From SAR324 cluster bacterium (GTDB taxonomy: Bacteria > SAR324 > JACQKK01), in the NCBI GenBank assembly GCA_022574555.1, contig JACZRV010000006.1, positions 1 to 64,000 on the forward strand: 64,000 bases of DNA, in the 5' to 3' direction. The notes below the pieces were generated by a model, which made no database searches, was not told where the DNA came from, and saw only the letters and a program-made list of their open reading frames with translations. Within the stretch, counting starts at the first letter, position 1. Each line of letters starts with the position of its first letter. Positions 53,694 through 62,031 of this stretch are shown here, piece after piece. Position numbers and translations under genes: made by a program.

Positions 53694-55018
53694 TCGGCCT
53701 GTTCATGGACAATCTGCCCGGCTGGATGTTCGTGGCGCTGTTCTTCCTGCTGATGCTGGGATACCCGGTCGCGTTCACGATCGGTGCGGTGGCCCTATTT
53801 TTCGGAGCGATCGGTTTCGGCTTCTCGTTTTTCGAGCTTCTGCCGATCCGCATTTGGAGCATCATCCAGAATTTCACCCTGCTGGCCGTACCCCTGTTCG
53901 TCTTCATGGGGGTGACCCTGGAGCGTTCCGGGGTCGCTGAGGATTTGTTGGATACCATGGCCCTGCTCTTTGGCCGGCTCAAGGGCGGACTGGCCATATC
54001 TGTCATCGTGGTGGGCGCCCTATTGGCCGCATCCACGGGAATCGTGGGCGCCACCACGGTCACGATGGGCCTGCTGGCCCTGCCCACCATGCTGCGGCGG
54101 GGCTATTCCCCGGAGCTGTCCTGCGGCGCCATCGCCGCGTCGGGCACCCTGGGCCAGATCATCCCCCCCAGCATCGTACTGGTGATCCTCGCCGATATCG
54201 TCGGGGTGCCGGTGGGCAGTCTGTTCATGGGGGCGGTGCTGCCCGGCATGGTGCTGGTGGGTTTGTATCTGGTCTATGTGGTCGCCATTGGCTTCATCCG
54301 CCCCGAATGGGCGCCGGCCCTCAGCAAGGAGGAGCTCTCCAAGATCTCAGCCGCTGAACTGATCCGCCGCGTCTTGCGTTCCCTGGTGCCTCCCGCAGCC
54401 CTGATCCTCGCCGTGCTGGGTTCTATTTTCGTGGGCCTGGCCTCACCCACCGAAGCGGCCGCGTTGGGTGCGTTTGCCGCCTTGGTGCTGGCGGCCTTCA
54501 GCCGCAAACTGAATCTGAACATGATCAGGGAGGTGGTTCGAACCACCACCAAACTGACCAGCATGGTCTTCATCATTCTGGTGGGAGCCACGATCTTCGG
54601 GCTTGTTTTCCGCGGCACCGGCGGTGACGACCAGGTGCGGCAATTCCTAACCACCGCCGATCTGGGGCGCTGGGGAGAATTGGCGTTGATCATGGGCTCT
54701 CTCTTCCTCGCCGGCTTTTTCCTGGACTTCATCGAAATCACGTTCATCTTCGTGCCGGTGATCACGCCCCTGTTGATTAATCAAGGCTTCGACCCGCTCT
54801 GGTTCTCCATATTGATCGCCGTCAACCTGCAGACGTCCTTTCTCACCCCGCCTTTCGGCTATGCCCTGTTCTACCTGAAAAGCGTCGCACCCGAGGGCGT
54901 GACCACCGGCCATATTTATCGCGGCATCGTCCCCTTCGTCGCCGTCCAGGTGGTCGGACTGATTATCGTGGTGCTCTTCCCGGAACTGGTCACCTGGCTG
55001 CCGGGGCTCATCTTTTGA
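53690..55018 (+). CDS. dctM: TRAP transporter large permease (DctM), second locus
   Basis: The 442-residue protein has about 12 membrane segments and the same landmarks as the first DctM (VPLFVFMGVTLERSG, GIVGATTVTMG, LGQIIPPSIVLVI, NLQTSFLTPPFGYALFYLKS). It imports an organic acid with its DctQ partner, but again no binding-protein gene is adjacent. Start coupled to dctQ. Confidence 0.95.
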   Translation: MIGLFMDNLPGWMFVALFFLLMLGYPVAFTIGAVALFFGAIGFGFSFFELLPIRIWSIIQNFTLLAVPLFVFMGVTLERSGVAEDLLDTMALLFGRLKGGLAISVIVVGALLAASTGIVGATTVTMGLLALPTMLRRGYSPELSCGAIAASGTLGQIIPPSIVLVILADIVGVPVGSLFMGAVLPGMVLVGLYLVYVVAIGFIRPEWAPALSKEELSKISAAELIRRVLRSLVPPAALILAVLGSIFVGLASPTEAAALGAFAALVLAAFSRKLNLNMIREVVRTTTKLTSMVFIILVGATIFGLVFRGTGGDDQVRQFLTTADLGRWGELALIMGSLFLAGFFLDFIEITFIFVPVITPLLINQGFDPLWFSILIAVNLQTSFLTPPFGYALFYLKSVAPEGVTTGHIYRGIVPFVAVQVVGLIIVVLFPELVTWLPGLIF

Positions 55019-55132
55019 GCCCGGAGGCGCATGAATTATTATCGATTTGGGCTGCACAGCACGCCGCGGCGGCGGCGAGATTTGGCGCTGTTATGTCTGG
55101 CGGGCGCCTCAGTGGGTGAACGGCGGAGTAGA

Positions 55133-55405
55133 TTACAGGCAGGTGAAGCGGACGTTGATCCAGATGGGCTTGTCGAATGCGGCATCGATTCCTGCGGCGT
55201 AGGTGTTGTTCAAACGGTACAGTCCGCCGCAGTAGTCCGAAATCATCCCCACCGCGTCCTTCTCGCCCCGGTGCAGCTCGTAGCGAATTTCCCCGGTCTT
55301 TGCCATTGCGCCATGCGCCGCCGCTTCCTTTCTGCTCACCCACTGGGCCGAGACGCAACCGCAAAGGATTGCCAGGGTCGACAACGCAAGGATCATCGAT
55401 TTCAT
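55133..55405 (-). CDS. Small exported protein of unknown function
   Basis: The 90-residue product begins with a signal peptide (MKSMILALSTLAILCGCVSA), whose ILCGC could also be a lipoprotein cleavage site. The mature part has two cysteines (SDYCGG and FTCL at the very end) that could form a disulfide. No family recognised. It is convergent with dctM and lies 90 bases from hom. Confidence 0.6.
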   Translation of the reverse strand: MKSMILALSTLAILCGCVSAQWVSRKEAAAHGAMAKTGEIRYELHRGEKDAVGMISDYCGGLYRLNNTYAAGIDAAFDKPIWINVRFTCL

Positions 55406-55498
55406 GATCTGCTCCAAGCTGTGGCACGGGACCAAGCCGGCACCGTGTGGCTGCCGCATCGCAAACCGCGGGTGAGCCAGCCCTGGCTGTCGTAAGAC

Positions 55499-56824
55499 CT
55501 ACCCTCGTTCGGTGCGGAAATTTTCGATGCGGATCAATTGGGTCGGCCCCAGAACGAAGGGCATGTTCTGAATTTCTCTCAGGCTATCCTGAATATCCCT
55601 TTCGCGGGCACGGTGGGTGGTGAGGATGACCTGCACCGGGTCCTCGGGATGGGCCGCCTGGCTGGGCTGGATCATGGATTGGATACTGATGTTTCGTGCG
55701 CCCATGACCCTGGTTATGCCGGCCAAAACTCCGGGCTGGTCCCGCACCTGAAACCGGATATAGTACTCCGATATCACCTCGTCCATAGGCACCACGGCGA
55801 TGCTGCGCAATCGGTCTCGCTGAACGGATAGTGGCGGGATGCGTCCATCGCTGCCATGGAGCCTGTTGCGGGCCAGGTCGATGAGGTCGCCCACCACCGC
55901 GCTGCCGGTAGGGGCGCCGCCGGCTCCCCTGCCATACGACATGGTGGCGTCCACATTATCGCCGGTGATGAACACGGCATTGAACACACCGCTGACGCTG
56001 GCCAGCAGGTGATCTTTGGCCACGAGGGTGGAATGCACGCGCGCCTCTACCCGATCGCCCGCCAACTTGCCGATGGCGAGCAACTTGATCGTATAGCCCA
56101 GTTGACCGGCGAACTCGATATCCATGGGCGTGATCCCACTGATCCCCTCCACGTAAATGTCCGGATAGGACACCGTCGTGCCGTAGGCCAGGTTGATCAG
56201 AACCGCCAGCTTCTGTGCCGCATCGTGGCCGTCGATATCGAAAGTAGGGTCCGCTTCCGCATACCCCAGCTTTTGCGCCTCCGCGAGCACGTCGTCGAAA
56301 GGCGCCCCCTCGTCGGTCATTTTGGAGAGGATGAAGTTGCTGGTGCCGTTGACGATGCCGGTGATCTCGAGGATATTGTCGGCGGAGAGTCCCTCCTTGA
56401 GCATGCGCAGCACGGGAATACCGCCGGCCACCGACGCCTCGATGCCCAGGGCGAGCCCTTTCTCGTATGCCTTGCCGAAGATTTCCCCGGCGCACTCGGC
56501 GAGCAGGGCTTTGTTGGCAGTCACGACCGGTTTGCCGGCATCGAGGGCGCGCAGAACGATGTCCCGCGCCGTATCCACGCCGCCGATCAATTCGACGACG
56601 ATGTGAATCTCGGGATCGTCGAGGATGGTATTTGGGTCATTCGAAACCGAGATTCCCTCCAGCGAAACGGGACGGCTCTTTTCCGGATGGGCCGTGACCG
56701 CGCGGGTGACGCGCAACTCCGCGCCCAACCGTGACTGGATCAAATCCTCATTGCGCCGCAGGATCTCCAATACCCCGCAGCCGACGACTCCCAGGCCGAA
56801 CAGGCCGATGTTGATTGAACTCAT
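55499..56824 (-). CDS. hom: Homoserine dehydrogenase
   Basis: Hom reduces aspartate semialdehyde to homoserine, the branch to threonine and methionine. The 441-residue length and layout are typical: NAD(P)-binding GLFGLGVVGCGVLEILRR (7-24), KPVVTANKALLAE, GIEASVAGGIPVLRML, GIVNGTSNFILSKM, and a C-terminal ACT domain (QVRDQPGVLAGITRVMGARNIS) for threonine feedback. No thrC is adjacent. Confidence 0.97.
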   Translation of the reverse strand: MSSINIGLFGLGVVGCGVLEILRRNEDLIQSRLGAELRVTRAVTAHPEKSRPVSLEGISVSNDPNTILDDPEIHIVVELIGGVDTARDIVLRALDAGKPVVTANKALLAECAGEIFGKAYEKGLALGIEASVAGGIPVLRMLKEGLSADNILEITGIVNGTSNFILSKMTDEGAPFDDVLAEAQKLGYAEADPTFDIDGHDAAQKLAVLINLAYGTTVSYPDIYVEGISGITPMDIEFAGQLGYTIKLLAIGKLAGDRVEARVHSTLVAKDHLLASVSGVFNAVFITGDNVDATMSYGRGAGGAPTGSAVVGDLIDLARNRLHGSDGRIPPLSVQRDRLRSIAVVPMDEVISEYYIRFQVRDQPGVLAGITRVMGARNISIQSMIQPSQAAHPEDPVQVILTTHRARERDIQDSLREIQNMPFVLGPTQLIRIENFRTERG

Positions 56825-57250
56825 AGACTGATGTCCCTAATCGCGACGGATTCATGCTCCGCCCCGGAGTGCCCACGGGGCGGTGCATGAACGGGTAATC
56901 ATCGATATCGATTCCGATGCCGCGACCACCGGCGCAGCGCGTATCTTCGATCCAAAGCCGTCAATCGGCCGCCAGTGTGACATAATATCCAGTGTGACAT
57001 AATATATCGTGCCTTGTGGACATGCACCCAAACCTCCAGGCGCCGCCGGAATTGGGGGATAACCGGGCGGCCGTTCTCCGGTGGATCAGCGGGGTGGCGC
57101 TGCAATCGTCAGGCGTCGCCGTGATGTACAAGCGGACGACATCCCCGAGCCTCGGTTGTGGTATGGTGAGTATTCATTGGCGGCGCATGCGAAAACGATC
57201 GGGTGTGGACCGATACGCGAGATTGGAACGGCCAGGGAGAGAACATTGAC
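56825..57250. other. Divergent spacer between hom and fxsA with a tandem duplication
   Basis: This region of 426 bases separates hom (minus) from fxsA (plus) and holds both promoters. It contains the 17-bp duplication at 56972-57005. Open frames in it show no recognisable product. Confidence 0.6.
56972..57005 (+). repeat. Perfect 17-bp tandem duplication
   Basis: CCAGTGTGACATAATAT occurs twice back to back (56972-56988, 56989-57005). Each copy contains TGTGACATAATAT, which looks like a promoter element with a -10-like CATAATAT; duplication could create tandem promoters for hom or fxsA. Confidence 0.95.
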
Positions 57251-57706
57251 ATGTTAAAGTGGGCGATATTGGGCACACTCGCCATCGTGATGTCGGCTGA
57301 AGTCTGGGTATTCCTGGAAGTCGTGGCTTGGATCGGCACCCTGGCCAGCGTGGGATGGATTCTGTTCTCTTTTATACTGGGCCTGGTCCTGTTTCGCACC
57401 GAGGGTATCCACCTGTTGTTCAAGGTACACCGCCAATTGCAGCAGGGGATCGTCCCCACGCGCGAATTGGTGGATGGTGGGGCGATCATCGGTGGCGTGG
57501 TCTTGCTGCTCGCTCCCGGATATGTCACAGACGCGATCGGACTGATCTTGCTCCTCCGGCCGACACGGTGGCTGGTCGTGGCCTACCTGATGTATTACAT
57601 CACCGGAAGGGACCTGAGCAGCCAATGGCGCTGTAGCGAGCCCGGGCCAGCGGACGACGTCATTGAGATTCAACCTCACACGCCCGAACGGAATTCAGTG
57701 GGCTGA
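57251..57706 (+). CDS. fxsA: FxsA-family membrane protein
   Basis: The 151-residue protein matches FxsA (suppressor of F exclusion of phage T7 in E. coli): MLKWAILGTLAIVMSAEVWVFLEVVAWIGTLASVGWIL, then a charged linker and further membrane helices (DGGAIIGGVVLLLAPGYVTDAIGLILLL). AGGGAGAG lies upstream of the ATG at 57251. Function in most bacteria is unclear. The C-terminal tail is polar. Confidence 0.9.
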   Translation: MLKWAILGTLAIVMSAEVWVFLEVVAWIGTLASVGWILFSFILGLVLFRTEGIHLLFKVHRQLQQGIVPTRELVDGGAIIGGVVLLLAPGYVTDAIGLILLLRPTRWLVVAYLMYYITGRDLSSQWRCSEPGPADDVIEIQPHTPERNSVG

Positions 57707-57732
57707 CGCGGTTTTCTGCCGGCGATGCGCCT

Positions 57733-57765
57733 TCACCACGCGCTGTCACCACGCGCTGTCACCAC
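57733..57765 (+). repeat. 13-bp tandem repeat upstream of thiE
   Basis: TCACCACGCGCTG occurs twice plus a partial third copy (57733-57745, 57746-57758, then TCACCAC). It lies about 60-95 bases ahead of the thiE start chosen here, in the mRNA leader. Confidence 0.95.
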
Positions 57766-57826
57766 AATAGCACCGAATCAACCGGGCCTACCGGCTTGCC
57801 GATTGCGGCGCCCATTTCCCCCTGAT

Positions 57827-58438
57827 ATGGCGGATCTATATGCAATCGTCGGTTCGATGGAGCGGGCGCGCTTCATGCTGGACGGCGGGGTGCCCTATCT
57901 ACAGCTGCGATTCAAGCATGTGCCCTTGGCCGTGCACAAGGAGGAAATTGCCGATTGGCCGCGCCAATTCCCGGCCACCAGTCTGATCATCAATGACGAC
58001 CTTGCCTTCGCGGTTTCCGTGGGCGCCTGGGGTGCCCACTTGGGGCAGGAGGATCTTCTCATCCTCCCTGCCGGCGTGGTGCAGAACGCGCCCCTGCACC
58101 TGGGCATATCGACCCACTGCGACGCCGAGATCGAACGAGCCCGGCAGGCTGGCGCGGCTATGATCGGTTTCGGACCCGTCTTCGCGACCGGCACCAAGGC
58201 GATGAAACACGCGCCCCAGGGCGTGACGCGCCTGGCCGATGTAGTGCGGTCGGTGGAACTGCCCGTGATCGCCATCGGCGGGATCGGCGGTGCCAATCTC
58301 CCAGAGGTCGTTGCCACCGGTGTGGCCATGGTGGCCATGATCGGTTACCTGCACCGCATGACCACTCACGATGAATTGCGGCAACTCATATCCCAGGTCC
58401 GTGGCCCAGCCTCCGCAATAGAGGGCAGTCTGGGATGA
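57827..58438 (+). CDS. thiE: Thiamine-phosphate synthase family protein
   Basis: ThiE joins the pyrimidine and thiazole moieties to thiamine phosphate. The 203-residue TIM-barrel protein has LQLRFKH, IINDDLAFA, GAHLGQEDL, GFGPVFATGTK and IAIGGIG, the substrate-binding motifs. I chose ATG 57827 because the family starts with a short strand (MADLYAIV); the frame is open to 57725 but that part includes the tandem repeat. No thiamine riboswitch is visible upstream. thiE-like TenI proteins share the fold, so confidence in the activity is moderate. Confidence 0.82.
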   Translation: MADLYAIVGSMERARFMLDGGVPYLQLRFKHVPLAVHKEEIADWPRQFPATSLIINDDLAFAVSVGAWGAHLGQEDLLILPAGVVQNAPLHLGISTHCDAEIERARQAGAAMIGFGPVFATGTKAMKHAPQGVTRLADVVRSVELPVIAIGGIGGANLPEVVATGVAMVAMIGYLHRMTTHDELRQLISQVRGPASAIEGSLG

Positions 58439-58471
58439 ATTACGACCAATAATTAATATCAAGGCGATCGC

Positions 58472-59677
58472 GTGACCGCACCGATGCAAGGAATCCGGGT
58501 GATCGAGGCCGCCAATTGGTTGGCCGCACCGAGCGGGTGCGCTCTGATGGCGGACCTGGGCGCGAACGTGATCAAGGTCGAGCCACCCAGCGGTGATCCA
58601 TTCCGTGGCCTCACCTTCGGCTGGCTGGATCCGAACCTGCCTCTGAATTACCCATTTCAATTGGACAATCGGGGAAAACGTTCCATTACCGTGGATCTGA
58701 ATCACGCCGAGGGGCCAGCCCTGCTGCGCAAACTGACCGCGGGTGCGGACCTGTTCGTCACCAATCTCCTTCCCCGCCGCCAGGAACGCTACGGGCTGAC
58801 CTATGAAACGCTCCGGGAGCTGTACCCCGGCATGGTCTACCTGGCCGTAAGCGGATATGGCGCGATGGGCTTGGATCACAATCGGCCGGGGTTCGACTAT
58901 GCCGCCTTTTGGGCCCGCAGCGGCATCATGGGTCTAATGGGCGACCCGGGCACCCCGCCGCCTATGCAAAGGCCCGGCATGGGCGACCACTCTACGTCGA
59001 TCAACGTCTTGGCGGCGGCATTGGCCGGCCTCCGGCGGCGGGATCATAGCGGAAAGGGGCTGCGCGTCGATGTATCCTTATACGGAACAGGGCTGTGGGT
59101 CTTGGGCAGTGACCTCGCTTCCGCCCTGGTGGCGCGCAAAAATCCGCCCCGCTACAGCCGCGACACGCCTTTCAACCCCATGTGGAACACCTATCTCACT
59201 CGGGACGACCGCTGGCTACTGCTTGTCATGCCCCAGCCCGACGCCTACTGGCCCCGCTTTTGCCGGGCCATGGGCGTACCGGAATGGACCGGCGATCCGC
59301 GCTACGATTCACGGGAAAAACGCATGCATCGATGCGTCGAGTTGGTGCAGGCGTTAGACGCCATATTCGCCGAACGCGGGCTGGATCAATGGAAGGAAAG
59401 GCTGGACCAAGAGCAACTGATCTGGGCTCCGGTGCTGGAACTGCCGCAGGTCATCGAAGACCCGCAGGTGCGATTCATGAAACACATTCGCATCCTGCAG
59501 CATCCGGATGCCGGTTCCTTCGCGACCCTGGATACCCCATTTCGCATTGTCGATTCAGATATTGGGCCGAGGGGGCCGGCCCCGGAAATCGGCCAACACA
59601 CCGAGGAAGTCCTCCTGGAAGCCGGTTTCGACTGGGAGGCCATCGCCGCATTGCGGGATTCTGGCGTGCTGGGCTGA
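58472..59677 (+). CDS. Family III CoA-transferase (CaiB/BaiF)
   Basis: The 401-residue enzyme moves CoA between carboxylic acids. It has the CoA-binding beginning IRVIEAANWLAAPSGCALMADLGANVIKVEPPSGDPFR, the FQLDNRGKRSITVDL segment and the catalytic Asp172 in GMGDHSTS. The start is GTG 58472. The substrate pair is not predictable. It follows thiE by 33 bases on the same strand. Confidence 0.93.
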   Translation: MTAPMQGIRVIEAANWLAAPSGCALMADLGANVIKVEPPSGDPFRGLTFGWLDPNLPLNYPFQLDNRGKRSITVDLNHAEGPALLRKLTAGADLFVTNLLPRRQERYGLTYETLRELYPGMVYLAVSGYGAMGLDHNRPGFDYAAFWARSGIMGLMGDPGTPPPMQRPGMGDHSTSINVLAAALAGLRRRDHSGKGLRVDVSLYGTGLWVLGSDLASALVARKNPPRYSRDTPFNPMWNTYLTRDDRWLLLVMPQPDAYWPRFCRAMGVPEWTGDPRYDSREKRMHRCVELVQALDAIFAERGLDQWKERLDQEQLIWAPVLELPQVIEDPQVRFMKHIRILQHPDAGSFATLDTPFRIVDSDIGPRGPAPEIGQHTEEVLLEAGFDWEAIAALRDSGVLG

Positions 59678-60003
59678 AACCACATTCCTTCCCCGCCGGT
59701 TGATTCCGAACCCGTCCCGCCGCAGTGTGGCGCTTTGGCCACGGGTGCGGCGTATCTTCCCGCCACCCGTCTCGTTAGCCGGATTTCTCACTATTGAAAA
59801 TAGAATTATTTGGGTCGCCTTCCTCAATCATTTCAGATTTTACCGTAATTTCTCCTGCCTAGCGTCGGATAAAAGGCACATTCCCTGAATAAGGTGAGTA
59901 TAGCGATTAACGGTGAGCGGAACGGACCGCCATCGACGCTGTTCCTGCTGCGTGAAACCAGGCACCTCGGCCATACGACGCCGGTGGGTAATGGAGGTTG
60001 GAG
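59678..60003. other. Spacer, nothing recognised
   Basis: About 325 bases between the CoA-transferase and a small gene. The middle (59770-59890) is AT-richer and could hold the promoter of the small gene. I see no further gene or repeat. Confidence 0.55.
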
Positions 60004-60177
60004 ATGAAAATATCCAATAAGATCAGTCACCAGGATGTGAGGGAAGCGATCAGGAAATTTAAGGCCAAAGGTGGAATTATTCACAAGCTTCCTGATCAGC
60101 TATCGATGAACCGTCCGGTCATCGGCCACGAAAAATACCACAACTACGAGTCGCTGGCGTCATTCCTCGCGTGGTAG
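60004..60177 (+). CDS. Small conserved-looking protein (57 residues)
   Basis: A short gene starting MKISNKISHQDVREAIRKF with a strong ribosome binding site (GGAGGTTGGAG directly upstream) and ending at TAG 60175-60177. The pattern of a helix followed by KAKGGIIHKLPDQ, a VIGHEKYHNYE segment and a short final helix resembles small proteins seen in many Proteobacteria whose role is unknown. No membrane segment; likely cytoplasmic. A strong hairpin follows 34 bases later. Confidence 0.7.
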   Translation: MKISNKISHQDVREAIRKFKAKGGIIHKLPDQLSMNRPVIGHEKYHNYESLASFLAW

Positions 60178-60848
60178 GCCCAAGCGCATCCCGCCTCAAC
60201 CCGATTCTTTCCGGGAGCGCCGGGGCGGGCCGCCTGCCGGCGCTCCCGGCGCTATCATCCCGTAATCGTTTTGCTTGTCTCCCCACCGGTTTCAACGTCG
60301 AAACCCAGGGCTGATGCAAAAATCGAATGAGGCCTCGGCCCCGCGTCAAAATATGTGAATCGCCGCCCCCCTGGGCCGGGCTTCGTTCCTGGCCACTACT
60401 ATATCCATCCATTTCCAGCCCTTCGCGGCAAAGGGCTTTTCGGTGGGCGGAGGTTCAGCTACAATATCAAGGCAAGCAGCAGAAAATGGGTTGGCCACAA
60501 ATTGCCGCGCAACCCCCCTCCCCTGGCCTTGGGCCTTCGCCTCCCCGTACATCAGGGACGATCGAGGGGTAGGGTGGATATGTCCGCCTTTGAAAAAAAA
60601 TAGAATAAAAGCACAATCGAACCCGTTGGGCCGCCAGGCATTTGAGAGGCGGGTTTTATGGGCCCTGATCGCGCCTCAAAAAAACCCATAATGGGTGAAC
60701 TGAATAGCTTGAGGAAACCCCAGCTGAACATTGCACTTGACCTGCGTCGAAACCCGGTTGGTTTGCCTTTCCACGGTCAAAGGCTTACGCTGGGATGAAG
60801 GAAACAGTAACGGAGCGGCTGCGGCATCCAGAACGGAGGGGTAATCAT
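60178..60848. other. Long spacer with hairpins upstream of the PAC2 gene
   Basis: A 670-base region with no supported gene. It starts with the 13-pair hairpin at 60211-60249. Around 60646-60690 two six-base stems overlap in pseudoknot order (GAGGCG 60646-60651 with CGCCTC 60672-60677; TATGGG 60657-60662 with CCCATA 60685-60690), and a run of A follows the first. Short A-rich tracts near 60590-60610 may be promoter-linked. Confidence 0.55.
60211..60249 (+). terminator. Perfect 13-pair GC hairpin after the small gene
   Basis: CCGGGAGCGCCGG and CCGGCGCTCCCGG form a perfect stem around a 13-base loop. No T-run follows, so it may be a rho-dependent stop or an mRNA-protecting structure for the small gene upstream. 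Confidence 0.55.
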
Positions 60849-61637
60849 ATGGAAATAAATTCATCACCCATCCACGTGGAAAATCTTCCGGATCTGAAGG
60901 AGCCTTTGCTTGTCGCGGCGTTCGAGGGCTGGAACGATGGCGGTCAAGCGGCCAGCAATACCATCCGGCGGCTGATCAAGGCACTCAACGCCGAGAAGTT
61001 TGCCTGGTTCGATCCAGAGGAATTTTACGTCCACACCGAGACCCGCCCCGAGGTTCGCTTGGTCGACGGCCGTTTCCGCAAGATCGAGTGGCAGACCAAC
61101 GAATTCTACCATGCGCGCATCCCCGATACCGGCCGGGATTTGGTGTTGTTTCTGGGTACGGAACCTCAGTTGAAGTGGAAGACATTTTGCCGCCACTTTC
61201 TGACCCTTGCGCGCCAGGTGGGTGTCCACCATCTGGTCACATTGGGGGGCTACCTGGCCGATACCCTGTACACCCTGCCCATCCAGATCAACGGATTTTC
61301 CAACGACGAGGCATTCGAGCAGCGTTACGACCTGCAGCGCACAAATTATGAGGGCCCCACCGGCATCGTCGGCGTATTGTCCAATCTGGGCCAACAGGAA
61401 GAATTTCAAGTATTGAGCTTGTGGGCGGCCGTTCCCTACTACATTTCCATTCCCAACCCCAAGGCCGTCCATGCCTTATTGAGCAAATTGACGGAAGTAT
61501 ACGATTTCTCCATCGATCTCAGTTCACTGGAGGCGGACGCCAATTCATTCGACAACGAGATCAATAATATCGTGGCCAAGGACCCCAATGTGGCTGCATA
61601 CGTCCGCGAACTGAAAAAGCGGGATTTCCTCAACTGA
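60849..61637 (+). CDS. PAC2-family protein
   Basis: The 262-residue protein belongs to the PAC2 (proteasome assembly chaperone 2-like) family: LVAAFEGWNDGGQAASNTIRRLI, FYVHTETRPEVRL, LFLGTEPQLKWKTFCRHF, TLGGYLADTLYTLPIQINGF. Bacterial members are mostly studied in actinobacteria and their function outside proteasome assembly is unknown. The ATG at 60849 follows GGAGGGG. Nothing in the neighbourhood suggests a proteasome. Confidence 0.85.
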   Translation: MEINSSPIHVENLPDLKEPLLVAAFEGWNDGGQAASNTIRRLIKALNAEKFAWFDPEEFYVHTETRPEVRLVDGRFRKIEWQTNEFYHARIPDTGRDLVLFLGTEPQLKWKTFCRHFLTLARQVGVHHLVTLGGYLADTLYTLPIQINGFSNDEAFEQRYDLQRTNYEGPTGIVGVLSNLGQQEEFQVLSLWAAVPYYISIPNPKAVHALLSKLTEVYDFSIDLSSLEADANSFDNEINNIVAKDPNVAAYVRELKKRDFLN

Positions 61638-61767
61638 TCCGCTTCCGCGGCCAACGGCCGCGCGGTCGATACGTCCCGTGGAGGGTCCACCCATTGACGA
61701 TGAAAGCGGGGCAAATCTGTCGGTAGTTTCATCCCTGTAGCGAAATGCTGTAGACGGGACGCGCGAA

Positions 61768-62028
61768 ATGGGTCTGATCCGTTACCTCCTGATTGCGGCG
61801 GCGGGGCTGCTCGCCATTGTCATATTCAAACGGATAGTGGCCAAGCCCCTGCGCCAACATCTGGACAACAAGGAGGATGAGCGGCTGGGCCGGCTCGTGC
61901 AAGACCCGCAGTGCCTGGTCTACGTCGACAACCGTGACGCCGTGCGGCGCAAAGTACCCGGCGGGGAACTCTTCTTTTGCAGCGAAAGCTGTGCCACGCA
62001 ATACATGGAAGCCCAGGGGGGGGCGTGA
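61768..62028 (+). CDS. Small membrane-anchored protein with a YHS/TRASH-like cysteine motif
   Basis: The 86-residue product has one N-terminal membrane helix (GLIRYLLIAAAGLLAIVIF) and a cytoplasmic or periplasmic domain with DPQCLVYVDNRDAVRRKVPGGELFFCSESCATQYM. The final Cys-x3-Cys with a following aromatic is typical of YHS/TRASH-type metal-binding domains, and the overall plan resembles the PP0621 family. It may hold a metal ion. It ends three bases before the Memo gene. Confidence 0.7.
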   Translation: MGLIRYLLIAAAGLLAIVIFKRIVAKPLRQHLDNKEDERLGRLVQDPQCLVYVDNRDAVRRKVPGGELFFCSESCATQYMEAQGGA

Positions 62029-62031
62029 GCG

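Noticed and set aside
57707-57826. Thiamine pyrophosphate riboswitch before thiE
   Set aside because: The leader is only about 120 bases, holds a tandem repeat and lacks the conserved CUGAGA and related cores.
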